From: Candidatus Shapirobacteria bacterium
Lineage (GTDB): Bacteria; Patescibacteriota; Microgenomatia; UBA12405; JAUWLS01
Assembly: GCA_030613565.1 (NCBI GenBank)
Contig: JAUWLS010000008.1
Span: 1-38,947 of the forward strand
Direction of reading: 5' to 3'
DNA: 38,947 nt
In this document: piece after piece, positions 25,839-33,128 of the stretch
Layout: each line of letters starts with the position of its first letter
How positions within the stretch are numbered: position 1 is the first letter of the stretch
Translations under genes and position numbers: made by a program
The notes under the pieces: model-generated
Databases searched by the model: none
Seen by the model: the letters and a program-made list of their open reading frames with translations, nothing else
Told to the model about the DNA's origin: nothing

Positions 25839-26500
25839 GACTTTCGTTTTTCACAAGGGGTGTAAATATCCATTGGAATTTTCCACATTCTTCTAGCTTC
25901 ACAAGATGTTGGTTTTACTCTCCTTTTGTCGGCAACCCGGTCAAGGTTCCTTCTGAGTCCCGTAGCTTGAGCAGTAGACTTGACTAATTCATAAAGAGAA
26001 TAAGAGCGGCCTATTAGAGATTTTTCGAGTCTTTGGGTAAGTTTTGATAATTTTGAGTCAGTGGGAAACATGTTTTCAATGTCAAAGAAGGTCACACGTA
26101 TTCCGCGAGCTCGAAGATAAGGACTTACTCTTTGATGTTTTGAGAAACCAATATCAGCAAGTTTTGTCCAAGAGTGCTGTCTTGCCATATTTAAAAAGAG
26201 TTGGGTTTCGGTAGTGGTTGTTTTTGCTAGTGGAGATGGAGGTATTAGTATCCTTGTTCTCTGGACGCCATATTTATTCACTAGACTTTCTCTCATTAAG
26301 TGGGCACCAGAAGGATGGTTGGGGCCCCAAATGTTACCAACGGCCAGAATTAAAAACCTTGTGTTTGTTTCTTTAAAAAAATCAGCAGTAGCTCGAACTG
26401 AAAGACCAGTGCGCAGAGACAGCCTTGTGGTTCCGTTCACTTGAGAGAGCCAGTAGGCTCTAACTAGGGCAGCGTCAAAATTTTGGCGCTCTGAAGACAT
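25835..26500 (-). CDS. DUF218/YdcF-like protein
   Basis: A 221-residue protein without a signal peptide. The core FLILAVGNIWGPNHPSGAHL, then RESLVNKYGVQRTRILIPP and a Thr-rich TTTTETQLFLNMAR, follows the DUF218 (YdcF/SanA/ElyC) pattern: a hydrophobic strand, a glycine-rich turn, a GV-x-ILI strand and a T-x-TE motif. The C-terminus is strongly basic. Function in this family is poorly known; some members affect the cell envelope. It starts 25 bp after the DPM1-GtrA fusion gene and is probably cotranscribed with it. The match is weaker than that of the second DUF218 protein at 34699-35262. Confidence 0.5.
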   Translation of the reverse strand: MSSERQNFDAALVRAYWLSQVNGTTRLSLRTGLSVRATADFFKETNTRFLILAVGNIWGPNHPSGAHLMRESLVNKYGVQRTRILIPPSPLAKTTTTETQLFLNMARQHSWTKLADIGFSKHQRVSPYLRARGIRVTFFDIENMFPTDSKLSKLTQRLEKSLIGRSYSLYELVKSTAQATGLRRNLDRVADKRRVKPTSCEARRMWKIPMDIYTPCEKRKS

Positions 26501-26525
26501 GATTTATTTTGTTTTGTGGGAGGTG

Positions 26526-27683
26526 TTACTTTTTCTTTTTCCAGATAACCTTGTTGTACATTAGCCAATTATATGGCATTACAAGGAAAAGTATTATGAA
26601 AGGAAGTAATAGCTGCCTGTATTGGACTCCCAGGAAAGTGGTAAGAATTGTCCCAACTGTAGTCTGAATTAAGAGGGCTCCCAAAGAAGTTCCATTAAAC
26701 TGAACAAACTTGGACAACAAGTCTTTTGGACTAGTGAACTTCTGATCCTTAAAGGTCCAAACATTGTTCCAAGTAAAGTTACTGATGATAGCAAGTTCAG
26801 TGGAAAGCAACCAGGCCAACCATTCAGCATAACCCAACTTACTTCCAAACAACCAAAGGGTAGTGGCATTTACTAAGTAGCCAATGAAACCAACAGTGCC
26901 GAATTTTAGAAACTTTTGAATAAAGGGGTCATTCCAACGCAAGAGGAAGGCAGAGCGCAAGACGTCTTTGGCTGTATTTCCTGAAATCTTTGACTCCCCT
27001 TTTGTTCTGAGACCAAACTTTAAAGGAATTTCAGTGAACTTGGCTTTTAGAGCTAGCATTTGGTAAAGAAACTCTATCTTGTAGCCGAATTTAAAGGAAT
27101 AGAGATTCTTCATGTCTAGTTTATCTACAAAGCCTTTTACTCGAGAAGCCTTGAGTCCTGTGGTTGGATCCGTGACCTTAAAGAAGTGTTTGAAGGGGAA
27201 GAACATGATGAAACGACCGACAAATCCTCCGACTTCGGAAAAGAAAACGCGCTTGAAGCCCCAGCCTTCGGGATTAGATCCACCTTTAACTTTTCGGGAC
27301 CCCATTATGTAATCGTATCCGTCGTCAATTTTTTGGAGAAGAACAGGGATGGTGTCAGGAGGGTGTTGGAAATCAGCATCGAATTCAATTAAAACGTCGG
27401 CTTTGAGTTTGCTCATGGCGTGCTTGAAGCCAACGACATAGGCGTAACCAATACCCATTTTTTTGGCGTTTAGAACAAGATGAAGGTTTTTAAATTTCTT
27501 TTGGTGTTTTTCTACAATCTTGGCAGTGCCATCAGGAGAAGTATCATCAACAATAAGAAGGTGGCAGTCCCAATCTTTAATTTTAGGAAAGGTTTTTTCA
27601 AATAGGTGGGTGATCATTTCTCCAATAACATCAGCTTCGTTATAGGTGGGGATAATCACAACTGCTCTTTTTCGTTTTTGCAT
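26526..27683 (-). CDS. Polyprenyl-phosphate mannose synthase fused to GtrA-like domain
   Basis: A 385-residue two-domain protein. Residues 1 to about 240 are a DPM1-like GT2 domain: VVIIPTYNEADVIGEMI, LIVDDTSPDGT, DAD in EFDADFQHPPDTIP, and DPTTGLKASRV. Residues about 250-380 form a GtrA-like domain with four hydrophobic helices, starting FLKFGTVGFIGYLVNATTLW and including SNFTWNNVWTFKDQ. The first domain makes a polyprenyl-phosphate sugar and the GtrA domain is thought to flip it. With the YfhO-like and other GT-C proteins this completes the parts list of a three-component glycosylation system. The ATG lies 6 bp after a -10 box. Confidence 0.9.
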   Translation of the reverse strand: MQKRKRAVVIIPTYNEADVIGEMITHLFEKTFPKIKDWDCHLLIVDDTSPDGTAKIVEKHQKKFKNLHLVLNAKKMGIGYAYVVGFKHAMSKLKADVLIEFDADFQHPPDTIPVLLQKIDDGYDYIMGSRKVKGGSNPEGWGFKRVFFSEVGGFVGRFIMFFPFKHFFKVTDPTTGLKASRVKGFVDKLDMKNLYSFKFGYKIEFLYQMLALKAKFTEIPLKFGLRTKGESKISGNTAKDVLRSAFLLRWNDPFIQKFLKFGTVGFIGYLVNATTLWLFGSKLGYAEWLAWLLSTELAIISNFTWNNVWTFKDQKFTSPKDLLSKFVQFNGTSLGALLIQTTVGTILTTFLGVQYRQLLLPFIILFLVMPYNWLMYNKVIWKKKK

Positions 27684-27689
27684 AGAATA

Positions 27690-27698
27690 AATATAGCA
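27690..27698 (-). promoter_or_regulatory. Extended -10 promoter, leaderless
   Basis: Minus-strand TGCTATATT (hexamer 27690-27695), six bases before the ATG at 27683. No good -35 box is seen. The same spacing as at 24651-24656 suggests a leaderless mRNA. Confidence 0.5.
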
Positions 27699-27758
27699 TT
27701 TTACATAAGTAATTGTGATGAATTGAGGTCGTTATGACGAAAATACAGTCTATTGAGT

Positions 27759-27788
27759 TTGAAGTTGGGGGTTTAAAAATAGTAGAAT
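27759..27788 (+). promoter_or_regulatory. Possible promoter of the secreted protein gene
   Basis: TTGAAG (27759-27764), 18 bp, TAGAAT (27783-27788) on the plus strand. Transcription would start near 27795 and leave a leader of about 30 nt before the ATG at 27824, with no clear Shine-Dalgarno motif. This would be an exception to the leaderless pattern. Confidence 0.35.
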
Positions 27789-27823
27789 GAATAAGATAAA
27801 AAGATTAAAAGTTAGACAAAAAA

Positions 27824-28387
27824 ATGAATAAAAGAAAAACATTGTTTACTGCCAGCTTAGTAGTTACTCTTTTGCTAGTTTCATCCTCCTCTGTGTTGGC
27901 GTTAATCGAACCCCAGAAGATACAGGTTACAGAAGAGGTACAAGAAAGGAAGGAAAGAATTGAGGATAAGCAAGCTGAGGTTAAAAATAAGGTACAAGAG
28001 AGAAAAGAAGTCTTGGCCGGTAAATTGTCTGACAAAAAGAAAGGTAATGTGGAGAAAATTACTGGAAGGATTGTCGACCGCTTGGAAGCAAGGTATGCAA
28101 AACTTTTAAAATTCGAAACCACGATTCAAGGAAGGATCGATATAAAAGAAGCGGTAGGAAAAGACGTGAGTGAGGCCGTTAATAAGATGACTGAGCTTTC
28201 TAGTTACAAGGAAGGTTTTTCTAATAGTCTTTTGGTTATTCAGACCAAGCTTGATGCTCTTCTGGCTTCGGAAAATCCAAGAGGGATGTATCCTGAGCTA
28301 AAAGAGTCAATCAAAGACTCTCGACTGGTTTTAACTGAGATGAGAAAGGCTTTAGTTGAGGTAATGAAAGCACTAGTTCAAAATTAA
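27824..28387 (+). CDS. Secreted helical protein with signal peptide
   Basis: A 187-residue protein of unknown family. The N-terminus has basic residues (MNKRK), a hydrophobic core and SSVLA, a good signal peptide with cleavage near residue 26. Residues about 35-80 are almost purely charged (many Glu and Lys, e.g. QERKERIEDKQAEVKNK), predicting a long helix or coiled coil; the remainder is also helical. It is likely exported or held at the cell surface. The lipoprotein gene follows 21 bp downstream in the same direction, so they may be a transcription unit. Confidence 0.7.
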   Translation: MNKRKTLFTASLVVTLLLVSSSSVLALIEPQKIQVTEEVQERKERIEDKQAEVKNKVQERKEVLAGKLSDKKKGNVEKITGRIVDRLEARYAKLLKFETTIQGRIDIKEAVGKDVSEAVNKMTELSSYKEGFSNSLLVIQTKLDALLASENPRGMYPELKESIKDSRLVLTEMRKALVEVMKALVQN

Positions 28388-28408
28388 AAGTTTATATTTT
28401 TTGTTGAT

Positions 28409-28672
28409 ATGAAAAAAATTGTTTTATTCTCTACCTTATTAGCTTCTGTTTTTTTGTTGTCCGCTTGTCAGAATAGTTTTTTGAAAGAATCTGGAGTTCA
28501 AGACACGAATGACGAAGAAGTGTCGGCACAAACAGCTGAAGAAGAAATAGTGGGTCTAGAAGAAGAGGAAATTGATACCACCAATATGAGTGATAAAGAG
28601 CTTTTAAAGGAGCTTGAGTCTATGGACGAGGTGTTTGTAGACGATGTTTCTGAGATAGACTCTGAACTCTAA
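28409..28672 (+). CDS. Small acidic lipoprotein
   Basis: An 87-residue protein with a lipoprotein signal: KKIV, a hydrophobic core and the lipobox LSAC (Cys20). The mature part is very rich in Glu and Asp, including VGLEEEEIDTTNMSDKELL, with no recognisable domain. It would be anchored to the outer face of the membrane. Its stop lies only 3 bp from the stop of the convergent rubrerythrin gene, leaving no room for a separate terminator. Confidence 0.7.
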   Translation: MKKIVLFSTLLASVFLLSACQNSFLKESGVQDTNDEEVSAQTAEEEIVGLEEEEIDTTNMSDKELLKELESMDEVFVDDVSEIDSEL

Positions 28673-28675
28673 AAC

Positions 28676-29254
28676 TTAGTAGTTTTTCTCTTTTATCTGG
28701 AAATGGGCCTGAGGGTGTAAACAGGCAGGGCATTCTTTAGGAGCAACTTTTCCTTCGTGTAGATATCCACAGTTTCCGCATTTCCAAGTAACCGTCTTGT
28801 TTCTTTTGAATACTTTCCCCTCCTCGAGGTTCTTTGAAAGTTTAAGGTATCTTTTTTCGTGAGCCACTTCGGCTTTGGCAATCATTCTAAAAGTTTTGGC
28901 AACTTCAGAAAAACCTTCCTTTTGCGCCACTTGGGCAAATTCTGGGTAAAGTTTAGTCCACTCTTCGTTTTCTCCTTGGGCAGCAGCATTTAAGTTTTCT
29001 AGAGTGCTTTTAATGGCTCCAGCAGGATAGGCAGCAGTTATTTCGACCATGTGTCCGTTTTTTAAAAACTTGAAAAACATTTTGGCATGTTCTTTTTCGT
29101 TTAGAGCAGTTTCAGCAAAGATGTTACTGATTTGAATCAATCCTTCTTTTTTGGCTTGACTGGCAAAATAGTCATATCTGGTTCTGGCTTGAGATTCCCC
29201 AGCAAAGGCTTTTAAAAGATTTTTTTCAGTTTGGGTTCCCTTTAAACTTTTCAT
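28676..29254 (-). CDS. rbr: Rubrerythrin
   Basis: A 192-residue non-haem iron protein that reduces hydrogen peroxide in anaerobes. The ferritin-like domain has the expected iron ligands: Glu20 in GESQAR, the E-x-x-H motifs Glu53-His56 (EKEH) and Glu129-His132 (EVAH), and Glu94/Glu97 in GENEEW. The C-terminal rubredoxin domain has Cys159-x2-Cys162 and Cys175-x2-Cys178. Length is normal for the family. It fits an anaerobic or microaerobic fermenting organism. An AT-rich TAATAT lies six bases before the ATG and may be its -10 box. Confidence 0.95.
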   Translation of the reverse strand: MKSLKGTQTEKNLLKAFAGESQARTRYDYFASQAKKEGLIQISNIFAETALNEKEHAKMFFKFLKNGHMVEITAAYPAGAIKSTLENLNAAAQGENEEWTKLYPEFAQVAQKEGFSEVAKTFRMIAKAEVAHEKRYLKLSKNLEEGKVFKRNKTVTWKCGNCGYLHEGKVAPKECPACLHPQAHFQIKEKNY

Positions 29255-29273
29255 AGTTTTATATTATCAGTTT

Positions 29274-29537
29274 TTAGGTTTTTTCTCTCCCCATCTCCAT
29301 CTTATATCCACCTTTGACCCTATCTTTAAAGAGAGCGGTAAAAAGACCAGTGATAATGAATACATCCAAAAGAAAACCTAAACCGTTTCGGGTTTTAATT
29401 TCAGGGGAGTAAACATTGTTTCTATGGGCAGAAAGAAAAATTACAGCAAGGAGAAGTAGGGTCAGCAACCATCCTTGCCAAGTGATGGGACGGAATCCAT
29501 ATCCGTATTTTTTAGGTTTAAACCAAGGCTTGTTCAT
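29274..29537 (-). CDS. Small membrane protein, unknown function
   Basis: An 87-residue protein with an N-terminal WFKPKKYGYGFRPITWQGW followed by two hydrophobic segments (about residues 22-40 and 53-70) and a basic tail. No functional family can be assigned. It lies between the rubrerythrin gene and the cysteine-rich gene, all on the minus strand with gaps of about 20-25 bp. Confidence 0.65.
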   Translation of the reverse strand: MNKPWFKPKKYGYGFRPITWQGWLLTLLLLAVIFLSAHRNNVYSPEIKTRNGLGFLLDVFIITGLFTALFKDRVKGGYKMEMGREKT

Positions 29538-29562
29538 GAGTTTTTTGCTTTTTTAATTTTCT

Positions 29563-29973
29563 TTATGTTTTTTTATTTTTTTCACAAATTAAGCAAAATC
29601 CTCTATGAACACAGACTAGTCCTTTACAGCCGCAGCAGGCCCATCTTGTTTTCTCGTTTTTGACAAAAGCTCTTATCCCCTTCTGTTTAATGTTTTCTAG
29701 GTTTTCCAGCATGCTCATTTTGTATTTAGTCCGATAACGTTTGTCTAGCTGTTTTAATCTAGTGCAGGGATAGGTGTCACAAGAGAAACAATATTTTCCT
29801 TTTCGTTTGGTGCATTTTCTGATTATGCATTTGGTACAGGCGGTGCTTTTTTTGGTATTGGTATTAAGGGCAAAACAACCTGGACAGGTGTTTTCTTCTC
29901 TTAGATAGCCAAGACAAATAGCACAATTCATTCCACAGGGGGCAATTAAATCAGATTTAATGGTTCTGGTCAT
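29563..29973 (-). CDS. Cysteine-rich DUF3795-like protein
   Basis: A 136-residue protein with 16 or so cysteines. The N-terminal APCGMNCAICLGYLREENTC and following CPGC resemble DUF3795, a family thought to bind zinc or another metal. Further CxxC-type pairs follow (CTKC, CFSCDTYPC, CCGCKGLVC, CLICEK). No reaction is known. It starts 5 bp after the upstream gene. Confidence 0.65.
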   Translation of the reverse strand: MTRTIKSDLIAPCGMNCAICLGYLREENTCPGCFALNTNTKKSTACTKCIIRKCTKRKGKYCFSCDTYPCTRLKQLDKRYRTKYKMSMLENLENIKQKGIRAFVKNEKTRWACCGCKGLVCVHRGFCLICEKNKKT

Positions 29974-29978
29974 AAGAA

Positions 29979-30761
29979 TCAGTAAAAATTAGGTTTTAAA
30001 CGTTTAAAAAAAGGATGAAAGGATTTTCTTCCGGATTTTTTGTCTAACTCTTTCTTAATTAACTTTAAGGATACTCCTTTTTTGTCACAGTTAAAAAGTT
30101 TGGATAGCTGAAAATCTGACCAGCTTTCAAAAAAACCGGTTTTAACTAACTTGAATCCCAGGATTTGAGCAAAAAGAGGGAGACGTAATTCATCATTACA
30201 CAAGTCAGGAATATGGGTTTTTAAAAATTTATCAAGAAAGGATTTGGGTAGGCAGAGACCGGGTCCAAGGGAAGCGTAGGGTTCTTTGTCATATCCAAAC
30301 TCGTCTTTTACATATTCAAGTAACTCAACCCATTGATTTTTCCAGGGTTTTTTTGATACCCAGCTCCATTTGTTTTGAACGTTTTTTAAAGGAGTAAGTC
30401 CCGTTAATCCAACACAATTGTTGGGGATTTTTTGATAGATTGAAGATAAGGGGGCAAAAAGAAGAAGATCCCATTCAATAAGATGTAAGACGTCAAATTC
30501 TAGCTTCTGACCAACATCTTTGTACCAGAGCCTGATAGCAAGATCACTGTTTTTCCATTTCCAACGACTAGTTTTGTTTTTAATACAATAGTTATAGTCC
30601 ATAAGTGAGTCAAGGTATTTTTGATATTTTGGAAACTTAGATTCTTTGCCACCATAAAGCCCAAAGATTTTTATGTCGGGGTTATATTTTCTAAGTTGTA
30701 ACAACCGGTCGTGACAGACTTTTGGTTTCTTGTGATGGCGAAAGAGAATAATTCTTTTCAT
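29979..30761 (-). CDS. Hypothetical protein, possibly glycosyltransferase-like
   Basis: A 260-residue soluble protein that I do not recognise. It begins with a short hydrophobic strand (MKRIILFRHH) and has HLIEWDLLLFAPLSSIY around residue 92, where an acidic motif follows a hydrophobic strand as in some GT-A enzymes; this is suggestive only. The C-terminal 40 residues are rich in Lys and Ser. It is followed closely by the DUF3795-like gene. Confidence 0.5.
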   Translation of the reverse strand: MKRIILFRHHKKPKVCHDRLLQLRKYNPDIKIFGLYGGKESKFPKYQKYLDSLMDYNYCIKNKTSRWKWKNSDLAIRLWYKDVGQKLEFDVLHLIEWDLLLFAPLSSIYQKIPNNCVGLTGLTPLKNVQNKWSWVSKKPWKNQWVELLEYVKDEFGYDKEPYASLGPGLCLPKSFLDKFLKTHIPDLCNDELRLPLFAQILGFKLVKTGFFESWSDFQLSKLFNCDKKGVSLKLIKKELDKKSGRKSFHPFFKRLKPNFY

Positions 30762-30792
30762 GGATTAAGAGAGAATATCTGGGGTTTTAAAA

Positions 30793-31347
30793 CTATTTAA
30801 AAATTTCTGGGTATTTAAAGAAAGCTTTAGTTATATTTACAATAGAGTCTACTGCCCAAATTTCTCCATTTTTTGTCATTTCTAGTGCTTTTTGAGGAGA
30901 AACTTTTACTATTTCTATATTTTCTGTGATTTCAAGGTCTTGTTTGGAGTTGAATTCCAAATCCTTGGCTAAGTAAAAATGGGTAACGAGAGTGGTTTTG
31001 GTTGGATTGTTTGCAGTTTTACCGAGAAAAATTAGATTGTCAGCAGTTGTTTTTATACCAACCTCCTCTTCTAGTTCCATTAATGCCGATTCTTTTAGGG
31101 TTTTTCCTTTCTGCTGAAAACCAGACGGTAGTTCAATTAATATCTCACCTAGTCCGTGCTTATATTGTTTTACTAAGACAACCTCGTTTTTCTTTGTTAT
31201 TGCCAGGACCATAACAACGTTACCCATGGGAGAAAAGAAGTAATCATCAATTATGGTTCCATTAGGTAGTTTTACGGTGTGCTGTAAAACCGGAAACCAC
31301 TTACTAGGTGAAACATCAGTTTCTTTAATTATTTTCCACTTTTTCAT
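30793..31347 (-). CDS. Nudix hydrolase (ADP-ribose pyrophosphatase-like)
   Basis: A 184-residue protein from the ATG at 31347; an extended frame from 31392 needs TTG and overlaps the previous gene. The Nudix box reads GFQQKGKTLKESALMELEEE plus VGI. It keeps the glycine and the metal-binding Glu residues of E-x-x-E-E, but has Lys where the early Glu normally is and Met where the Arg normally is. VKQYKHGLGEILIELPSG before the box matches ADP-ribose pyrophosphatase-type Nudix enzymes. Activity cannot be assumed because of the two substitutions. Confidence 0.8.
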   Translation of the reverse strand: MKKWKIIKETDVSPSKWFPVLQHTVKLPNGTIIDDYFFSPMGNVVMVLAITKKNEVVLVKQYKHGLGEILIELPSGFQQKGKTLKESALMELEEEVGIKTTADNLIFLGKTANNPTKTTLVTHFYLAKDLEFNSKQDLEITENIEIVKVSPQKALEMTKNGEIWAVDSIVNITKAFFKYPEIFK

Positions 31348-31372
31348 AAATTGTTTGGGTGGCAGAGAGCTA

Positions 31373-31690
31373 CTATTTACCAAATTTTTCAATTAAAAGA
31401 CCTAAACCAGAACCAAGTATCAAAGTCATAATTAAGATTGGTACCAGAGCCAATGGTTGTTGCCAACCAATCAGAATAGCAGAAGGTAACAGAACAAGAG
31501 TTGAGATGACAATCCCCTTTTTGACACCCCTGACTTTGAGGTCAGAAGTACTGATTAGAAATCCAGATACTACCCAGAGGCAAAAGGCTGACAAGTTAGC
31601 ATCCCAGGTAAGTTTTTGAATTACCATGGGAATTACGTCAACTGTGCCGGCAACTGCTCCGAGAATAATTCCTAGTTTGATTTTTTTCAT
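31373..31690 (-). CDS. Small membrane protein, unknown function
   Basis: A 105-residue protein from the ATG at 31690 (MKKIKLGIILG), with about three to four hydrophobic segments and glycine-rich ends. A longer frame from 31729 would start with TTG inside the neighbouring repeat. The ATG lies 5 bp behind TATATA, which itself overlaps the outer core of repeat site A. It is the first gene beyond the repeat array and could be its last cassette or a chromosomal gene. Confidence 0.65.
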   Translation of the reverse strand: MKKIKLGIILGAVAGTVDVIPMVIQKLTWDANLSAFCLWVVSGFLISTSDLKVRGVKKGIVISTLVLLPSAILIGWQQPLALVPILIMTLILGSGLGLLIEKFGK

Positions 31691-31695
31691 ATTTA

Positions 31696-31701
31696 TATAT
31701 A
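31696..31701 (-). promoter_or_regulatory. Possible -10 box inside repeat site A
   Basis: TATATA on the minus strand, five bases before the ATG at 31690. It overlaps the outer core of the attC-like site, so the repeat may supply the promoter of the following gene. The local AT-richness makes the exact hexamer uncertain. Confidence 0.35.
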
Positions 31702-31813
31702 ACGTTTCTGTATAGCCGAAGTTAAACAAATTAGTTATGCTTTCATTTTAACAAATGTGTTTAATTTGGGTTGAGCGTGGTGCAACGAGCGAACCGTCTA
31801 TGCTGTGTTGTCG
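31697..31813. repeat. attC-like site A
   Basis: Plus strand from left to right: outer core ATATAAC (31697-31703), spacer GTTT, inner arm CTGTATAGCC (31708-31717), central variable part with the motif GTGCAAC, inner arm GTCTATGCTG (31796-31805), spacer T, outer core GTTGTCG (31807-31813). The inner arms pair only imperfectly. The left 90 bp are almost identical to site D, while the right end (TGTGTTGTCGGACC) matches site E, so A looks like a recombinant. It lies between the 3' end of the gene at 32057 and the start of the gene at 31690. Confidence 0.65.
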
Positions 31814-31997
31814 GACCTGAAGGAGGAGAGTAAAATTTTTGACTTAGTACTCTCCGATCAAAAGTGCAACGGGGCCGAATGAAATGAGGAGTACGTTTTT
31901 CTTCCTTTATTCTCTGTTTTCTGTTCCGCTTTTTATTTCTCTCTGGCTTTAAATTCAGCGAAAAAAAGAGGGGTTAGGGGTGAATTTTTTGAGGTGA
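31814..31997. repeat. 3' flank module of site A, shared with site E
   Basis: After the outer core comes a perfect 8 bp hairpin (GGAGAGTA 31825-31832 with TACTCTCC 31848-31855), then AGTGCAACGGGGCCGAATGA and an AT-rich stretch with CTGTTCCGCTTTTTATTTCT. The block 31948-31997 (TTTAAATTCAGCG, a poly-A run, two GGGG groups, TGAATTTTTTGAGGTGA) recurs twice more, at 37825-37874 and 38583-38627. TCGGACC at the left and GGGCCGA at the right can pair as an outer stem. No gene is seen in 31691-32056. Confidence 0.7.
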
Positions 31998-32056
31998 GGG
32001 TCGAAAATAAATCTTTAAAAAGTTGGTTTTGTGGAAAAGATAATATTGATACGGAC

Positions 32057-32515
32057 TCAGGTAATTGGACGTCGTTTTCCACTATTTTCTATAAGTTTGA
32101 CAACAAAAGGGATTTCGGCAACTTGTTTACTCCTTTTGTCCTTTGCTGTCATATATTTTACTCTAAAGTGATAGGTCCCGGGATCGACAAAAACAAATCC
32201 TTGTATTTTAATTCTCTCTCTCATGCGCAACTTATTGGTTGGTATAACCAGATCTTTTTTCATTGTTTTTAGTTTTTTATTATTCGGATCTATGATTTCA
32301 ACAGTCGTTGTCATAGCTACTTTTTCGTCGGCTTTGGTTTTGGCCCAAAAGTTAACCAGTTCGTAATTTATCGGTATTTTTATTTTATTCTTGATCTTTT
32401 TCTTGTCTTTGATATGCACCTCAATCTGTTCCAGAATATTCATTAGGCTGATATTATTGTTGTCACTGTCTATAACCGACCTAATGCACAAGACTGACCA
32501 TATGTGCTTTATCAT
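32057..32515 (-). CDS. Unknown protein, DUF6941-like
   Basis: A 152-residue soluble protein from the ATG at 32515, which gives an ATGA overlap with the DUF2283 gene; an ATG at 32524 adds three residues. The start (HIWSVLCIRSVIDSDNNNIS), then NILEQIEV, and a predicted beta-rich rest with VEIIDPNNKKL and DPGTYHFRVKY resemble the DUF6941 group of small beta-sandwich proteins, whose role is unknown. It is the third gene of a tightly coupled trio and lies next to attC-like site A. Confidence 0.55.
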   Translation of the reverse strand: MIKHIWSVLCIRSVIDSDNNNISLMNILEQIEVHIKDKKKIKNKIKIPINYELVNFWAKTKADEKVAMTTTVEIIDPNNKKLKTMKKDLVIPTNKLRMRERIKIQGFVFVDPGTYHFRVKYMTAKDKRSKQVAEIPFVVKLIENSGKRRPIT

Positions 32516-32841
32516 TGTAGGCATGCGCTATAGTTAATTTCTGTATTGTTTTTGGGTGATGTTGTAAAATATTTGGTTATTGTATCTTCATTAAAATTGG
32601 GTCGAGACAAATCAATAGTTCTTTCTGAAAAAGCAAGAAGTTGACTTGTTATTTTTGTGGAGTAGTCTACTGTTTTTTGTGTGTAATCTAGAATTTCAAT
32701 TCCTATTAATTGATCTTTGTTGTCAAATTCTAGGTTTACGCCCGGTACGACTTCTTCAAAATATGCTTCTGGGCCTGTTTTAAATACAATCCACAAGCTG
32801 TCACTTTTTGAGTCATAGTTTTTTTGATAGTTGTTTTTCAT
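32512..32841 (-). CDS. DUF2283 protein, likely antitoxin
   Basis: A 109-residue protein from the ATG at 32841 (ATGA overlap with the preceding gene). It contains the DUF2283 pattern: YDSKSDSLWIVF, then EEVVPGVNLEFDNKDQLIGI followed by EILD. DUF2283 proteins often lie next to DUF4258 proteins and are regarded as possible toxin-antitoxin partners, the arrangement found here. A 40-residue C-terminal extension is added to the usual domain. Its activity has not been shown by sequence alone. Confidence 0.75.
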   Translation of the reverse strand: MKNNYQKNYDSKSDSLWIVFKTGPEAYFEEVVPGVNLEFDNKDQLIGIEILDYTQKTVDYSTKITSQLLAFSERTIDLSRPNFNEDTITKYFTTSPKNNTEINYSACLQ

Positions 32842-33122
32842 TTTTTTATCCACCTTTTATTTTTAATTCTTGTTTTTATTTCTTTCTCTTTAATGGGGTG
32901 GATTGTCTTTATTTTATCAGATTCATCTTCTGTAACATAGGCGATCATGATATTTCTCAGTTTTCCAAGGTATTGTAATTTCATTATAGCAATCGTGCTT
33001 TTTTCGATCGTGTCGTAGAATCGTCTTTTAGACTTTTGATGTATGTGTTCGGGAAACTTACTGGGGAATTCTCTTTGTTTCAGTCGAAGTCGAAGGTGTT
33101 CGGTTATTATCACTTTAGTCAT
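32838..33122 (-). CDS. DUF4258-like protein, likely toxin
   Basis: A 94-residue basic protein from the ATG at 33122, six bases behind a perfect TATAAT. The N-terminal ITEHLRLRLKQREFP and C-terminal IHPIKEKEIKTRI match the general pattern of DUF4258-like/RelE-fold small toxins (His-x-R near the start, strand then HP near the end). The partner DUF2283 gene follows with an ATGA overlap. The order toxin before antitoxin is common for this type. The domain match is moderate. Confidence 0.6.
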   Translation of the reverse strand: MTKVIITEHLRLRLKQREFPSKFPEHIHQKSKRRFYDTIEKSTIAIMKLQYLGKLRNIMIAYVTEDESDKIKTIHPIKEKEIKTRIKNKRWIKK

Positions 33123-33128
33123 TGTTTT

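Noticed and set aside
31948-31997. Intrinsic terminator formed by AAATTCA and TGAATTTTTT
   Set aside because: The 7 bp AT-rich stem has a loop of about 24 bases, and the T-run lies on the plus strand, opposite to the neighbouring genes.
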